A stretch of 12,848 bases of DNA from Rhodospirillales bacterium (GTDB lineage Bacteria; Pseudomonadota; Alphaproteobacteria; CACIAM-22H2). Where the stretch lies: the NCBI GenBank assembly GCA_016195145.1, contig JACQAF010000216.1:1-12848 (forward strand). The letters run 5' to 3'. Shown here in pieces: positions 6,835 through 12,848 of this stretch; position 1 is the stretch's first letter, and each line of letters begins with the position of its first letter. Both the position numbers and the translations under genes were made by a program. A model generated the notes under the pieces. It did not search any database, was not told the DNA's origin, and saw only the letters and a list, made by a program, of their open reading frames with translations.

Positions 6835-8139
6835 ATGGCGCTTGATTCTGTCGACATTCCCGTTGCAACGATCGACCGTCTGTTTGCGCGTATCGAGGCG
6901 CGGCGCGACGATCTCGTCGCGCTCGCCCGCGATCTCATCCGCCTGCCGACCGTCAACCCGCCGGGCGAGGCCTATCGGCCATGCGCGGAGCTGATCGGCG
7001 AACGGCTTCGCGGGCGTGGCTTCGCGATCGAATACCTGCGCGGCGCGGGCGCGCCCGGCGACAGCGACCGCCATCCGCGTACTAACGTGGTGGCGCGCAT
7101 CGAGGGCCGCGGGCCGGGGCGGTGCGTTCATTTCAACGGCCATATCGACGTAGTCGAGCCGGGCCAGGGCTGGACGGTCGATCCCTTCGCTGGAATCGTG
7201 CGCGACGGCCGGCTTTACGGCCGCGGCGCGTGCGACATGAAGGGCGGCATCGCCGCCTCGATCCTGGCCGTCGAGGCGATCCTCGATGAAAGCATCGCCT
7301 TTCCCGGCGCGATCGAGATTTCCGGTACGGTCGACGAAGAATCGGGCGGGCTCGCTGGCGTCGCCTGGCTCGCCGGGCGCGGTTATTTTTCGCGCCCGCG
7401 GGTCGATCACGTGATCATCCCCGAACCGCTCAACGTCGATTGCGTCTGCCTCGGCCATCGCGGCGTGTGGTGGGCCGAGATCGAGATGAAGGGGCGCATC
7501 GGCCACGGCTCGATGCCCTTCCTCGGCGTCAGCGCGGTGCGCGGCATGGCGGCGTTCCTCGCCTATGTCGAGTGCGAGCTCTACCCCGCGCTCGACAAGC
7601 GCCGCACCCGCATGCCGGTGATTCCCGAAGGGGCGCGCGCCTCCACCCTCAATTACAACTCGATTCATGGCGGCCTGGCCGAAGGCTGGGCGGGCGTGCC
7701 GAGCCCGCTGGTCGCCGATTCCTGCCGGCTGGTCATCGACCGGCGGTTCCTGGTCGAGGAAAAGCTCGACGACGTGAAGCAGGAGATCGTCGAGCTTCTC
7801 GAACGGGTCAAACGCGAACGGCCGGGGATCGATTACGATCTGCGCGAGATCATGACCTTCCATCCGACGATGACCGAACCGGACGCGCCGGTGGTCCGGG
7901 CGCTGGGGGCGGAGATCGCCCGCGTGCTCGGCCGGCCGGCGACGCATGTCGCCTCGCCCGGCACCTACGATCAGAAGCACATCGCGCGCATCGGCCACCT
8001 CCACGATTGCGTCGCCTACGGGCCGGGCATTCTCGAACTCGCGCACCAGCCGGACGAATTCGTGGTCATCGACGACATGATCGCCTCGGCCAAGGTGATG
8101 GCGGCGACGGCGTTGCGGCTGCTCGGCGGGTGGGACTGA
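6835..8139 (+). CDS. M20-family deacylase (ArgE/DapE/carboxypeptidase type)
   Basis: The 434-residue protein is an M20 metallohydrolase, a cytoplasmic dizinc enzyme that cleaves N-acyl amino acids or small amides. Metal and catalytic residues are in place: His103 in HFNGHIDVV with Asp105 supporting, bridging Asp134 in GACDMKGG, base Glu168 and metal-binding Glu169 in VDEESGG, Glu197 in IPEPLN, and His404 in ELAHQPDE. The dimerisation domain carries the HRGVWWAEIEMKGRIGHGS block (208-226) with the His of GHGS used in substrate binding. The length exceeds that of E. coli ArgE (383) and DapE (375), partly through an insert around residues 250-290. ArgE or DapE activity is not demonstrated by the sequence, and amino-acid biosynthesis is not suggested by its neighbours. 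ATG 6835 was chosen over TTG 6799. The stop overlaps the next start (TGATG). Confidence 0.88.
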   Translation: MALDSVDIPVATIDRLFARIEARRDDLVALARDLIRLPTVNPPGEAYRPCAELIGERLRGRGFAIEYLRGAGAPGDSDRHPRTNVVARIEGRGPGRCVHFNGHIDVVEPGQGWTVDPFAGIVRDGRLYGRGACDMKGGIAASILAVEAILDESIAFPGAIEISGTVDEESGGLAGVAWLAGRGYFSRPRVDHVIIPEPLNVDCVCLGHRGVWWAEIEMKGRIGHGSMPFLGVSAVRGMAAFLAYVECELYPALDKRRTRMPVIPEGARASTLNYNSIHGGLAEGWAGVPSPLVADSCRLVIDRRFLVEEKLDDVKQEIVELLERVKRERPGIDYDLREIMTFHPTMTEPDAPVVRALGAEIARVLGRPATHVASPGTYDQKHIARIGHLHDCVAYGPGILELAHQPDEFVVIDDMIASAKVMAATALRLLGGWD

Positions 8140-8324
8140 TGGCGGCAATTAGCCGGCGGAAGATCGACGGGCCGGCCGATGTGCTGTGGGCCGGCGCGCT
8201 CGCCGCCGATTGCCTCGCCCGCGCGGTGGCGCGCGGGGTGTGGGCGGCGCGCCGGCTGGGCAATATGCCGGCCTATCGCGATCTCTATGGGCCGCCGTTG
8301 CGGCGGCCAAGGACGCGGCGATGA
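8139..8324 (+). CDS. Small 61-residue protein, translationally coupled, function unknown
   Basis: This short frame starts at ATG 8139 within TGATG, sharing one base with the deacylase stop. It ends in the ATGA that starts the nucleoside hydrolase. It fills the gap between the two genes exactly, and a GC-rich GGTGGGA lies before the start. Such perfect coupling on both sides is unlikely by chance. The protein is strongly basic at both ends: it begins MAAISRRK and ends PRTRR. A middle helix-prone stretch VLWAGALAADCLARAVARGV (residues 15-34) contains one Cys, and a tyrosine-containing segment NMPAYRDLYGPP follows (42-53). I do not recognise the family. It could be a helper peptide or membrane-surface protein. 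It could also be just a spacer frame that keeps ribosomes moving into the hydrolase gene, which has its own AAGGA at 8309-8313. Confidence 0.6.
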   Translation: MAAISRRKIDGPADVLWAGALAADCLARAVARGVWAARRLGNMPAYRDLYGPPLRRPRTRR

Positions 8325-9265
8325 CCGCACCGCGCCCGATTATCATCGATTGCGATCCCGGCCACGACGACGCCGTCGCCATTTTACTGGCGCTGGCATC
8401 GCCCGAGACGCTCGCGGTGCAGGCGATCACCGCGGTCGCCGGAAACGTGCCGCTGCCGCTCACGCAGCGCAATGCCCGCGCGATGGTCGAGCTGGCCGGG
8501 CGGCCGGACGTGCCGGTTCATGCCGGCTGCGCGGAGCCGTGGCTGCGCCCGCTGGTCACAGCCGAGAATATCTGCGGGCCGACCGGCATCGACGGCGCCG
8601 ACCTTTCCGAGCCGGCGCTGCCGCTGGCGCCGAAACACGCGGCCGACGCCATTGTCGAGTTGCTGATGGCCGCCCCCGACCGTTCGGCGACGCTGTGCCC
8701 GCTCGGGCCGCTGACCAACATCGCCACGGCGCTCGCCCGCGAGCCGCACATTGCCGGCAGGATCCGCGAGATCGTGCTGATGGGCGGGGCGATCGGTCTC
8801 GGCAACGCAACGCCGGCGGCCGAGTATAATTTCTACGTCGATCCGCACGCCGCTGCCGCGGTATTCGCCGCCGGCGTGCCGATCGTCATGCTGCCGCTGG
8901 AGGCGACGCATCAGGCGCTCGCCACGCCGGCGTGGATCGAGGCGCTCGGCCAGCGGGGAACGCGCGCGGCCGCTATTGTTGCGCGCATGCTGGCCCGGCA
9001 TCTGACGCGCGATCTGTCGCGCGTCAGCGGGCGGGGCGTGCCGCTGCACGATCCGTGCGTCATCGCCTGGCTTCTGTGGCCGGAGCTGTTCGAGGATCGG
9101 CCTTGCGCCGTCGCCATCGAGACGACGGGCGAGCGCACCATCGGCCGCAGCGTCGTCGACTGGTGGGGCAGCACCAAGGCGCCGGCCAATGCCCGCGTCG
9201 TGCATCGCCTCGATGCCGACGCGCTGTTGGCGCGCCTCGCCGATCGGCTCGCCCGCCTGCCCTAG
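8321..9265 (+). CDS. Nucleoside hydrolase (inosine/uridine-preferring family)
   Basis: The 314-residue cytoplasmic enzyme matches the nucleoside hydrolase family, which cleaves the N-glycosidic bond of ribonucleosides to ribose and a free base. The Ca2+ and catalytic cluster DCDPGHDDA (10-18) is present, with Asp10 the likely general base and Asp16/Asp17 chelating calcium. TAVAGNV (37-43) carries the conserved Asn. PLGPLTNIATAL (127-138) follows. GNATPAAEYN (161-170) supplies Asn162, Glu168 and Asn170, which hold the ribose. The leaving-group segment HDPCVIAWLL (243-252) has His243 and the calcium ligand Asp244. The length is normal. The base preference cannot be read from the sequence. The start ATG 8321 overlaps the preceding stop by four bases and has AAGGA seven bases upstream. 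It is the last gene of a three-gene operon facing gpt, which fits purine salvage. Confidence 0.92.
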   Translation: MTAPRPIIIDCDPGHDDAVAILLALASPETLAVQAITAVAGNVPLPLTQRNARAMVELAGRPDVPVHAGCAEPWLRPLVTAENICGPTGIDGADLSEPALPLAPKHAADAIVELLMAAPDRSATLCPLGPLTNIATALAREPHIAGRIREIVLMGGAIGLGNATPAAEYNFYVDPHAAAAVFAAGVPIVMLPLEATHQALATPAWIEALGQRGTRAAAIVARMLARHLTRDLSRVSGRGVPLHDPCVIAWLLWPELFEDRPCAVAIETTGERTIGRSVVDWWGSTKAPANARVVHRLDADALLARLADRLARLP

Positions 9266-9269
9266 AAAC

Positions 9270-9286
9270 GCCCGCGCCGGGCGGGC
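9270..9286 (+). terminator. Weak hairpin after the nucleoside hydrolase gene
   Basis: GCCCGC-GCCGG-GCGGGC forms a perfect six-base-pair stem with a five-base loop, five bases after the stop codon. The bases after it are AATATGG, not a T tract, so it is at best an incomplete terminator. It may instead stabilise the 3' end of the message. Confidence 0.35.
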
Positions 9287-9354
9287 AATATGGACCGGCT
9301 TAACCCCCGGCGATAGGGTTTGGGCGCCCCGAGACGAGGCCGGAGAGGACGCCG

Positions 9355-9423
9355 ATGAACAGGATCGCCCTCGCATTCGCCGCGCTCGCGCCCGGCCGGC
9401 CCGCGGCCTGTCACCTCGCGTAA
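9355..9423 (+). other. 22-codon frame with strong ribosome binding site; possible remnant of a secreted protein gene
   Basis: ATG 9355 follows GGAGAGG (9342-9348) by six bases, a strong Shine-Dalgarno match. The frame begins MNRIALAFAALA, like a signal peptide, then stops at 9421-9423 after 22 codons. It lies in the 168-base gap between two convergent genes, 10 bases from the end of the EamA gene. It may be the cut-off beginning of a lost exported protein, or a chance frame. No continuation is visible in other frames, as the EamA gene ends directly after it. Confidence 0.3.
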
Positions 9424-9433
9424 GTTCCGCCGG

Positions 9434-10348
9434 TCACTCGGCGAGGGCGGGCGGGCGTGCCCGTATCGCCGGCACGATCAGGACCAGGGTCAGCGCCGCG
9501 CTCACCAGTAGCAGCGCCGCGATTTCCCGCCAGCCGAACGGTTCGCCGAGGATCAGCGCGCCGCTGATCACGCCGATCACCGGCACGAGCAGCGTGCCGA
9601 TGGCGGGGATGCCGGGCGGGAACAGAGCGACAATCTTGAGCCAGGCAAAATAGGCGAAAACGAGCGCGACCAGCGTCAGATAGGCGAAGGCGAGCAGGGC
9701 CAGCCAACTGACCGGGCCGGTAAACGGTCTTTCGAGAAATGGGGTGGCGAACATGATGGGCACCGATCCGATGATCAGCTGCCAGCCAGCCAGCGGGATC
9801 GTACGCAGCGTCCAGTTTTGACGCTTTTGATACACGGTCCCGCAGGCCCAGGCGACCGAGGCGCCGAGCGCCAACAAAACCCCGAGCGGCGAGCCGCCCA
9901 ACGTCGCAAGATCGCGCGAGAGCAGCACCAGAATGCCGCCGATGCCGAGCGCCAGGGCGAGCGCGAAATCGCCGGTGATCTTCTCGCCGAACAACATGAC
10001 GCCAATCAACGTCGCCCAGAGCGGCATGGTGAAGCCGATCACCGCTGCACGGCCGGATGGCATCAGCATGACCGCGAAGGCGATCAGCATCTGCCAGACG
10101 GCGATATTAAACAGCGCCGAAATGGCCACCTTGCGCCATTCCCCGGCGGCCGGGCGCAGCGGCGCGCCGGACAGGCGGGCAAGCGCGAGCAAGCACAGCC
10201 CGGCGATGACGCAAGACCCGCTGCGCAATGTCCACGGCGGAATTTCAGTGAGCGCGATCTTCAAAACCGGCCAGTTGAGGCCCCATCCGACGGACAACCC
10301 GACAAGGAGCATCAGACCCAGGCGAGGCAGGGTCCGGGCCTCGCTCAC
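9434..10348 (-). CDS. EamA/DMT-superfamily membrane transporter
   Basis: The 304-residue protein is an inner-membrane transporter of the drug/metabolite superfamily. Two EamA repeats (about 11-145 and 155-293) give about ten predicted membrane helices. The first begins at residue 11 with LMLLVGLSVGWGLNWPVLK (12-30), and each repeat ends in the family-typical GE motif: LFGEKITG (119-126) and ILGEPFGW (266-273). It begins with GTG 10348. The overlapping GTGA (10345-10348) joins it to the stop of gpt, so the two are translated from one message. Substrates of this family vary (amino acids, purines, sugars and more) and cannot be told from the sequence. Co-transcription with gpt makes a purine base or nucleoside possible, which is inference only. 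The open frame extends upstream through gpt, but that part is not transporter-like. Confidence 0.88.
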   Translation of the reverse strand: MSEARTLPRLGLMLLVGLSVGWGLNWPVLKIALTEIPPWTLRSGSCVIAGLCLLALARLSGAPLRPAAGEWRKVAISALFNIAVWQMLIAFAVMLMPSGRAAVIGFTMPLWATLIGVMLFGEKITGDFALALALGIGGILVLLSRDLATLGGSPLGVLLALGASVAWACGTVYQKRQNWTLRTIPLAGWQLIIGSVPIMFATPFLERPFTGPVSWLALLAFAYLTLVALVFAYFAWLKIVALFPPGIPAIGTLLVPVIGVISGALILGEPFGWREIAALLLVSAALTLVLIVPAIRARPPALAE

Positions 10349-10854
10349 GCCGGCGCCCGTTTCGCGCCGGCAGCGATCGGCTGGGCGAATTGCGGTTCGG
10401 TGTCCCAGGGGAACATGATCCAGGTGTCCTGGCTCACCTCGGTGACATAGGTGTCGACCAGCGGCTTGCCGGCCGGCTTGGCGTAGACCGCGGCGAGATG
10501 CGCGCCGGGCAGCAGGTCGCGCACCGCCTTGGCGGTGGCCCCGGTGTCGACAAGATCGTCGATGATCAGCCATTTGCCGCCGCCCGGGGGCGCATCGCCG
10601 GTTCCGGCCGCCGGCACCTTGAGGATACGGCTTGCGCCGCGCGCACGATCCTCGTAACTGGCGATCGAAACGGTATCGACGACCCGCAAATCGAGCTCGC
10701 GGGCCACGACGGCGGCCGGAACCAGGCCGCCGCGGGTGATGGCGACGATGCCCGCCCACGGACCGCCGGCCATCAGTTTCCAGGCCAGCGCCTTGGCGTC
10801 GCGATGCAGTTCCTGCCACGAAACCGGGAAGGTTTTAGTGAATTCGTCGCTCAT
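10345..10854 (-). CDS. gpt: Xanthine(-guanine) phosphoribosyltransferase
   Basis: The 169-residue protein matches Gpt (E. coli 152 residues), a cytoplasmic salvage enzyme that joins xanthine, guanine or hypoxanthine to PRPP. The N-terminal VSWQELH and AITRGGLVPAAVVAREL (38-54) are typical, followed by VDTVSIASYED (59-69). The PRPP-binding loop is LIIDDLVDTGATA (96-108). The base-binding C-terminal part KPAGKPLVDTYV...QDTWIMFPWD (126-151) keeps the Trp of the PWD motif. An insert of about ten residues (about 81-93) precedes the PRPP loop and the C-terminus is extended, both small variations. ATG 10854 has GGA five bases upstream. The stop overlaps the GTG of the EamA transporter. Regulation may involve the 17-base tandem repeat in the leader. 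Confidence 0.93.
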   Translation of the reverse strand: MSDEFTKTFPVSWQELHRDAKALAWKLMAGGPWAGIVAITRGGLVPAAVVARELDLRVVDTVSIASYEDRARGASRILKVPAAGTGDAPPGGGKWLIIDDLVDTGATAKAVRDLLPGAHLAAVYAKPAGKPLVDTYVTEVSQDTWIMFPWDTEPQFAQPIAAGAKRAPA

Positions 10855-10863
10855 CGGTTCCGT

Positions 10864-10897
10864 CTCTGGTTAGTGGCGGGCTCTGGTTAGTGTCGGG
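10864..10897. repeat. 17-base direct tandem repeat in the gpt leader
   Basis: CTCTGGTTAGTGGCGGG (10864-10880) is followed immediately by CTCTGGTTAGTGTCGGG (10881-10897). The copies differ at one base. On the minus strand they lie 10-43 bases before the gpt start and span about -2 to +32 of the predicted transcript. The repeat could be two operator half-sites, an RNA element or a duplication from slippage. No known regulator site is recognised. Confidence 0.7.
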
Positions 10898-10901
10898 CGC
10901 G

Positions 10902-10930
10902 ATTTAAGCTGACAGCGGGCGACATGGCAA
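10902..10930 (-). promoter_or_regulatory. Sigma-70-type promoter of gpt-EamA
   Basis: On the minus strand, TTGCCA (10930-10925) and TTAAAT (10907-10902) are separated by 17 bases. The start would be about 10895, giving a leader of about 41 bases, almost all of it the tandem repeat. Confidence 0.55.
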
Positions 10931-11101
10931 CGGTCGGCGATGATGTCCGCACCTTATACCTTTACTGGGGTGCGGAGAGACGTGGATCGTCCGGCTCGGC
11001 CGGAATATTATCGGCGGCGACGAATTGGCCATCTGATTCGCCCGGCGCGCAGCGGCGTCATCGGATCCCAGCAATTTTTCATGTATGCAAGAGGCGGCGC
11101 G

Positions 11102-11785
11102 ATGTTCGGTTTCGATGCGGCAGTCGTGAAGGCGCTGAACCAGTTCGCGGCACAATCGTCGCTTTTCGACCATATCATGTACCTCGTCGGGTTTTCCGAT
11201 CTGATCAAGGGCGGCGTGCCGACAGCGCTTCTGTGGTGGTGCTGGTTTCGCGGCGGCGAGTCGGCGGCGCGCGACCGGCGTATCCTGCTGGTGGCGATTG
11301 TCGGCGGCTTGGCGGCGCTGGTTCTGGGCAAGGTTATCGCCGAATTCGTGCCGTTCCGCCTGCGGCCGTTCGAGGAGCCGTCGCTCGGCTTCGTGCCGCC
11401 GCTCTGGCTCAAAAAACCGCCCGCTTCGGAATGGTCGTCGTTTCCCAGCGATCATGTCGACCTGTTCATGAGCCTCGCCATCGGCATCTGGCTGGTGTCG
11501 CGTCGGCTCGGGGCGTTGGCCGTGGCGCATGTGCTGATCGTCATCGGGCTGACGCGGGTTTATCTCGGCTACCATTATCCGACGGATATTCTCGCCAGCG
11601 CTGCGGTCGCCGCGACGGCGACGATGGCGAGCGTGTTTCTTTTCCGCGATCACGCCGCGACCTTCGTCGTGCTGCGCTGGGAATCGCGCCATCCGGCGAG
11701 CTTCTATGCGCTGTTTCTGTTGCTGGGCGGCGAGCTGGTGACGCGCTTCGTCGAGGTGCGATTCCTGCTGGAAATTGCCGAATAG
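11102..11785 (+). CDS. PAP2-family membrane phosphatase
   Basis: The 227-residue protein is an integral membrane phosphatase of the PAP2 type, which removes phosphate from lipid phosphates such as undecaprenyl pyrophosphate or phosphatidic acid. Hydrophobic segments occur at about residues 26-47, 60-78, 121-134, 137-152, 163-180 and 200-212. Motif 1 reads FVPFRLRPF (82-90), with Arg88 and Pro89; the upstream Lys77 is further from RP than in K-x6-RP. Motif 2 is SSFPSDH (112-118), with His118. Motif 3 is TRVYLGYHYPTD (151-162), with Arg152, nucleophile His158 and Asp162, so the active site is intact. ATG 11102 is chosen for GAGG (11091-11094) seven bases upstream. ATG 11081 and a frame extending to 10940 exist but add residues without PAP2 character. 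The lipid substrate is not determinable. About 247 bases upstream separate it from divergent gpt, and no convincing promoter of its own was found there. Confidence 0.87.
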   Translation: MFGFDAAVVKALNQFAAQSSLFDHIMYLVGFSDLIKGGVPTALLWWCWFRGGESAARDRRILLVAIVGGLAALVLGKVIAEFVPFRLRPFEEPSLGFVPPLWLKKPPASEWSSFPSDHVDLFMSLAIGIWLVSRRLGALAVAHVLIVIGLTRVYLGYHYPTDILASAAVAATATMASVFLFRDHAATFVVLRWESRHPASFYALFLLLGGELVTRFVEVRFLLEIAE

Positions 11786-11814
11786 GCCCCCGGGCGCGAA
11801 ACCGCCATGAAAAA

Positions 11815-11840
11815 GGCCGCCCGGGTTTCCCCGGGCGGCC
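11815..11840 (-). terminator. Rho-independent terminator of the OmpA-like protein gene
   Basis: GGCCGCCCGGG and CCCGGGCGGCC form a perfect 11-base-pair stem around a four-base loop. On the minus strand the stem is followed directly by five T residues (11814-11810). It begins 21 bases after the stop of the minus-strand gene. The plus-strand side lacks a T tract, so it mainly serves the minus-strand gene, though it may slow read-through from the PAP2 gene. Confidence 0.88.
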
Positions 11841-11861
11841 GATGATCGGTTCAGCGCCGCT

Positions 11862-12848
11862 TCAGCGGACGTAGAGATGCACTTCGTTGCTCTGCGCGCT
11901 GGCGCTGGTCGTCGCCGATAGCGTCACGCGGTCGGCCGGCAGGCCCATATCGGAGAGCGAACGCATCACCGTTTCCGCCTGGCGCTTCGCGGTGGTCGAG
12001 GCGAGGGCGACCTGCGCCTGGGTGCCGCGGCTGGGCGACACGGCGACGAGATCGAATGCCGCCTGCGGCCGGCGTTCGAGCGCGCGGCTGACCGCCGTAT
12101 ACAGCGCCTGCTCATAGGCCGGGTTCTGGCGATCGAAGCGGATGACGACCAGCGGCCGGCGGCCGGCGGCGGAGGCCGCCGGGTTGGCGGCTTGCGGCTG
12201 CGCGCCGGGAGCGGCGCCGAGGCGGGCCGGGCTGCCGTCGGCCGGCGGCACGGCGATGAAGGCGCGGTTGCCGAGCCCACTACCGAACAGCTCGCCGTTC
12301 TTGATCGCGACGGCGAGGGTGGTCAGGTTGCTGCGTTCGCGGCTGACATAGGACGATTGCCGCTTGATGTCTTCGCTCAGCTCGTTGGTCTGGCGATCGA
12401 TGCTGACGACGGTGCGGTTGACCTCGTCCTCAAGCTGGGCGAGGGCCCGATGATCGGCCTCGACCGCGCCTGACAGGCTATAGGCGGCGCGCACCGATTC
12501 GAGCAGGAACGCCGCCGTGGCTGCGTCGCTCCCCACTTGGTTGGAGAGGACCGACATGCCGCCGATCGCGGCGCCGATGCGGTCGAGCTCCTGGTTCGCC
12601 TGGCTCCATTGCGACTGGAGGATCGGGTTGCCCGGGGTCGTGCCGACCTGGAGGCGGGCGTTGATCTGGGCGACGACGCCGTAATAACGCTCGGCCGTCT
12701 GGACGGAATCGCCGCGCAGCTGCTGGAGCGACGCGCCGCGGGCGGCGACGGAGCCTTGCAGGCCCTGCACCTCGTTGCGCATCTGGGCGGCGCGCTGGCC
12801 GACCGCAGTGACCTGGCCGCCCGGCAATGCCGGCGCCTGGGCGAAGGC
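11862..12848 (-). CDS. Exported protein with coiled-coil-like middle and OmpA-like C-terminus (partial, start beyond the window)
   Basis: The frame is open to the window's right edge and shows 328 residues. The first visible residues read AFA-QAPALPG, which looks like the end of a signal peptide with cleavage after AFA, so the true start should lie only about 20 codons away. Residues about 15-180 are rich in Q, E, A, R and hydrophobic spacing, likely long helices or coiled coil. A flexible A/P/G-rich linker follows (about 200-228). The final 100 residues, starting at PLVVIRFDR (about 232) and ending NEVHLYVR, resemble the strand and helix order of OmpA-like peptidoglycan-associated domains, including an ALxxxAxRQAExVxRxL helix. 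I do not see the full NX2LSX2RAX2V consensus, so peptidoglycan binding is uncertain. Similar proteins of unknown role occur in Rhodospirillales, from memory. A strong terminator follows. Confidence 0.75.
   Translation of the reverse strand, partial: AFAQAPALPGGQVTAVGQRAAQMRNEVQGLQGSVAARGASLQQLRGDSVQTAERYYGVVAQINARLQVGTTPGNPILQSQWSQANQELDRIGAAIGGMSVLSNQVGSDAATAAFLLESVRAAYSLSGAVEADHRALAQLEDEVNRTVVSIDRQTNELSEDIKRQSSYVSRERSNLTTLAVAIKNGELFGSGLGNRAFIAVPPADGSPARLGAAPGAQPQAANPAASAAGRRPLVVIRFDRQNPAYEQALYTAVSRALERRPQAAFDLVAVSPSRGTQAQVALASTTAKRQAETVMRSLSDMGLPADRVTLSATTSASAQSNEVHLYVR

Noticed and set aside
6025..8148. A 707-codon minus-strand open frame across the regulator and the M20 gene
   Set aside because: It lies opposite two well-recognised genes and its translation has no domain signature. 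Long antisense frames are common in DNA this GC-rich.
10855..10920. Purine riboswitch in the gpt leader
   Set aside because: The leader is short and mostly tandem repeat; no aptamer core or three-way junction is visible.
10924..11874. Plus-strand frame overlapping the PAP2 gene in another frame
   Set aside because: Arg/Gly-rich with no conserved motif; the PAP2 motifs are in the other frame.
1..12848. Defence system, prophage, integron or CRISPR
   Set aside because: No nuclease, transposase, integrase or phage gene, regular spacer array or sharp composition shift was seen. The genes are metabolic, regulatory and envelope functions.

Overview
The window is a GC-rich stretch of bacterial chromosome. 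The codon usage, an FNR-type regulator whose cysteines are spaced C-x2-C-x7-C, and the close resemblance of several proteins to Rhodospirillales families suggest an alphaproteobacterium, probably of the Rhodospirillales. This placement is inferred from family resemblance, not from a marker gene. I see no tRNA, rRNA, CRISPR array, insertion sequence, integrase or phage gene. There is no gap over 300 bases without a gene.

Layout. (1) 1-432 minus is the 5' part of an isocitrate lyase/PEP mutase family enzyme with its promoter and Shine-Dalgarno site. It is divergent from tam (510-1274 plus, trans-aconitate methyltransferase), which is followed by a secreted DUF547 protein (1355-2203 plus). (2) A minus-strand pair follows: ggt (5192-3405, exported gamma-glutamyltransferase), then an RlmI-like 23S rRNA methyltransferase (3393-2200). 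The latter meets DUF547 tail to tail with overlapping stop codons. (3) At 5321-5815 minus lies a GNAT-like protein of unknown function. It is divergent from an FNR-type oxygen-responsive regulator (6028-6774 plus). The 212-base region between them holds a good FNR box and a good promoter for the regulator. (4) A tightly coupled three-gene operon runs on the plus strand: an M20 deacylase/peptidase (6835-8139), an unannotated 61-residue protein (8139-8324) and a nucleoside hydrolase (8321-9265). (5) Converging on it from the minus strand is gpt (xanthine phosphoribosyltransferase, 10854-10345), overlapping an EamA transporter (10348-9434). A 17-base tandem repeat sits in the gpt leader. (6) A PAP2 phosphatase (11102-11785 plus) converges on a partial exported protein with a coiled-coil-like middle and an OmpA-like C-terminus (12848-11862 minus). 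The latter ends in a clear intrinsic terminator.

How the genes fit together. The clearest functional theme is purine salvage: the nucleoside hydrolase releases free bases and Gpt rebuilds nucleotides from them, with a transporter co-transcribed with gpt. The regulator with its own box suggests local oxygen control of the GNAT-like neighbour and possibly of itself. The rest looks like ordinary housekeeping or periplasmic function. I found no clear new defence or mobile system. The most original items are the 61-residue coupled protein, the gpt leader repeat, the FNR-box neighbourhood and the dyad over the deacylase promoter.
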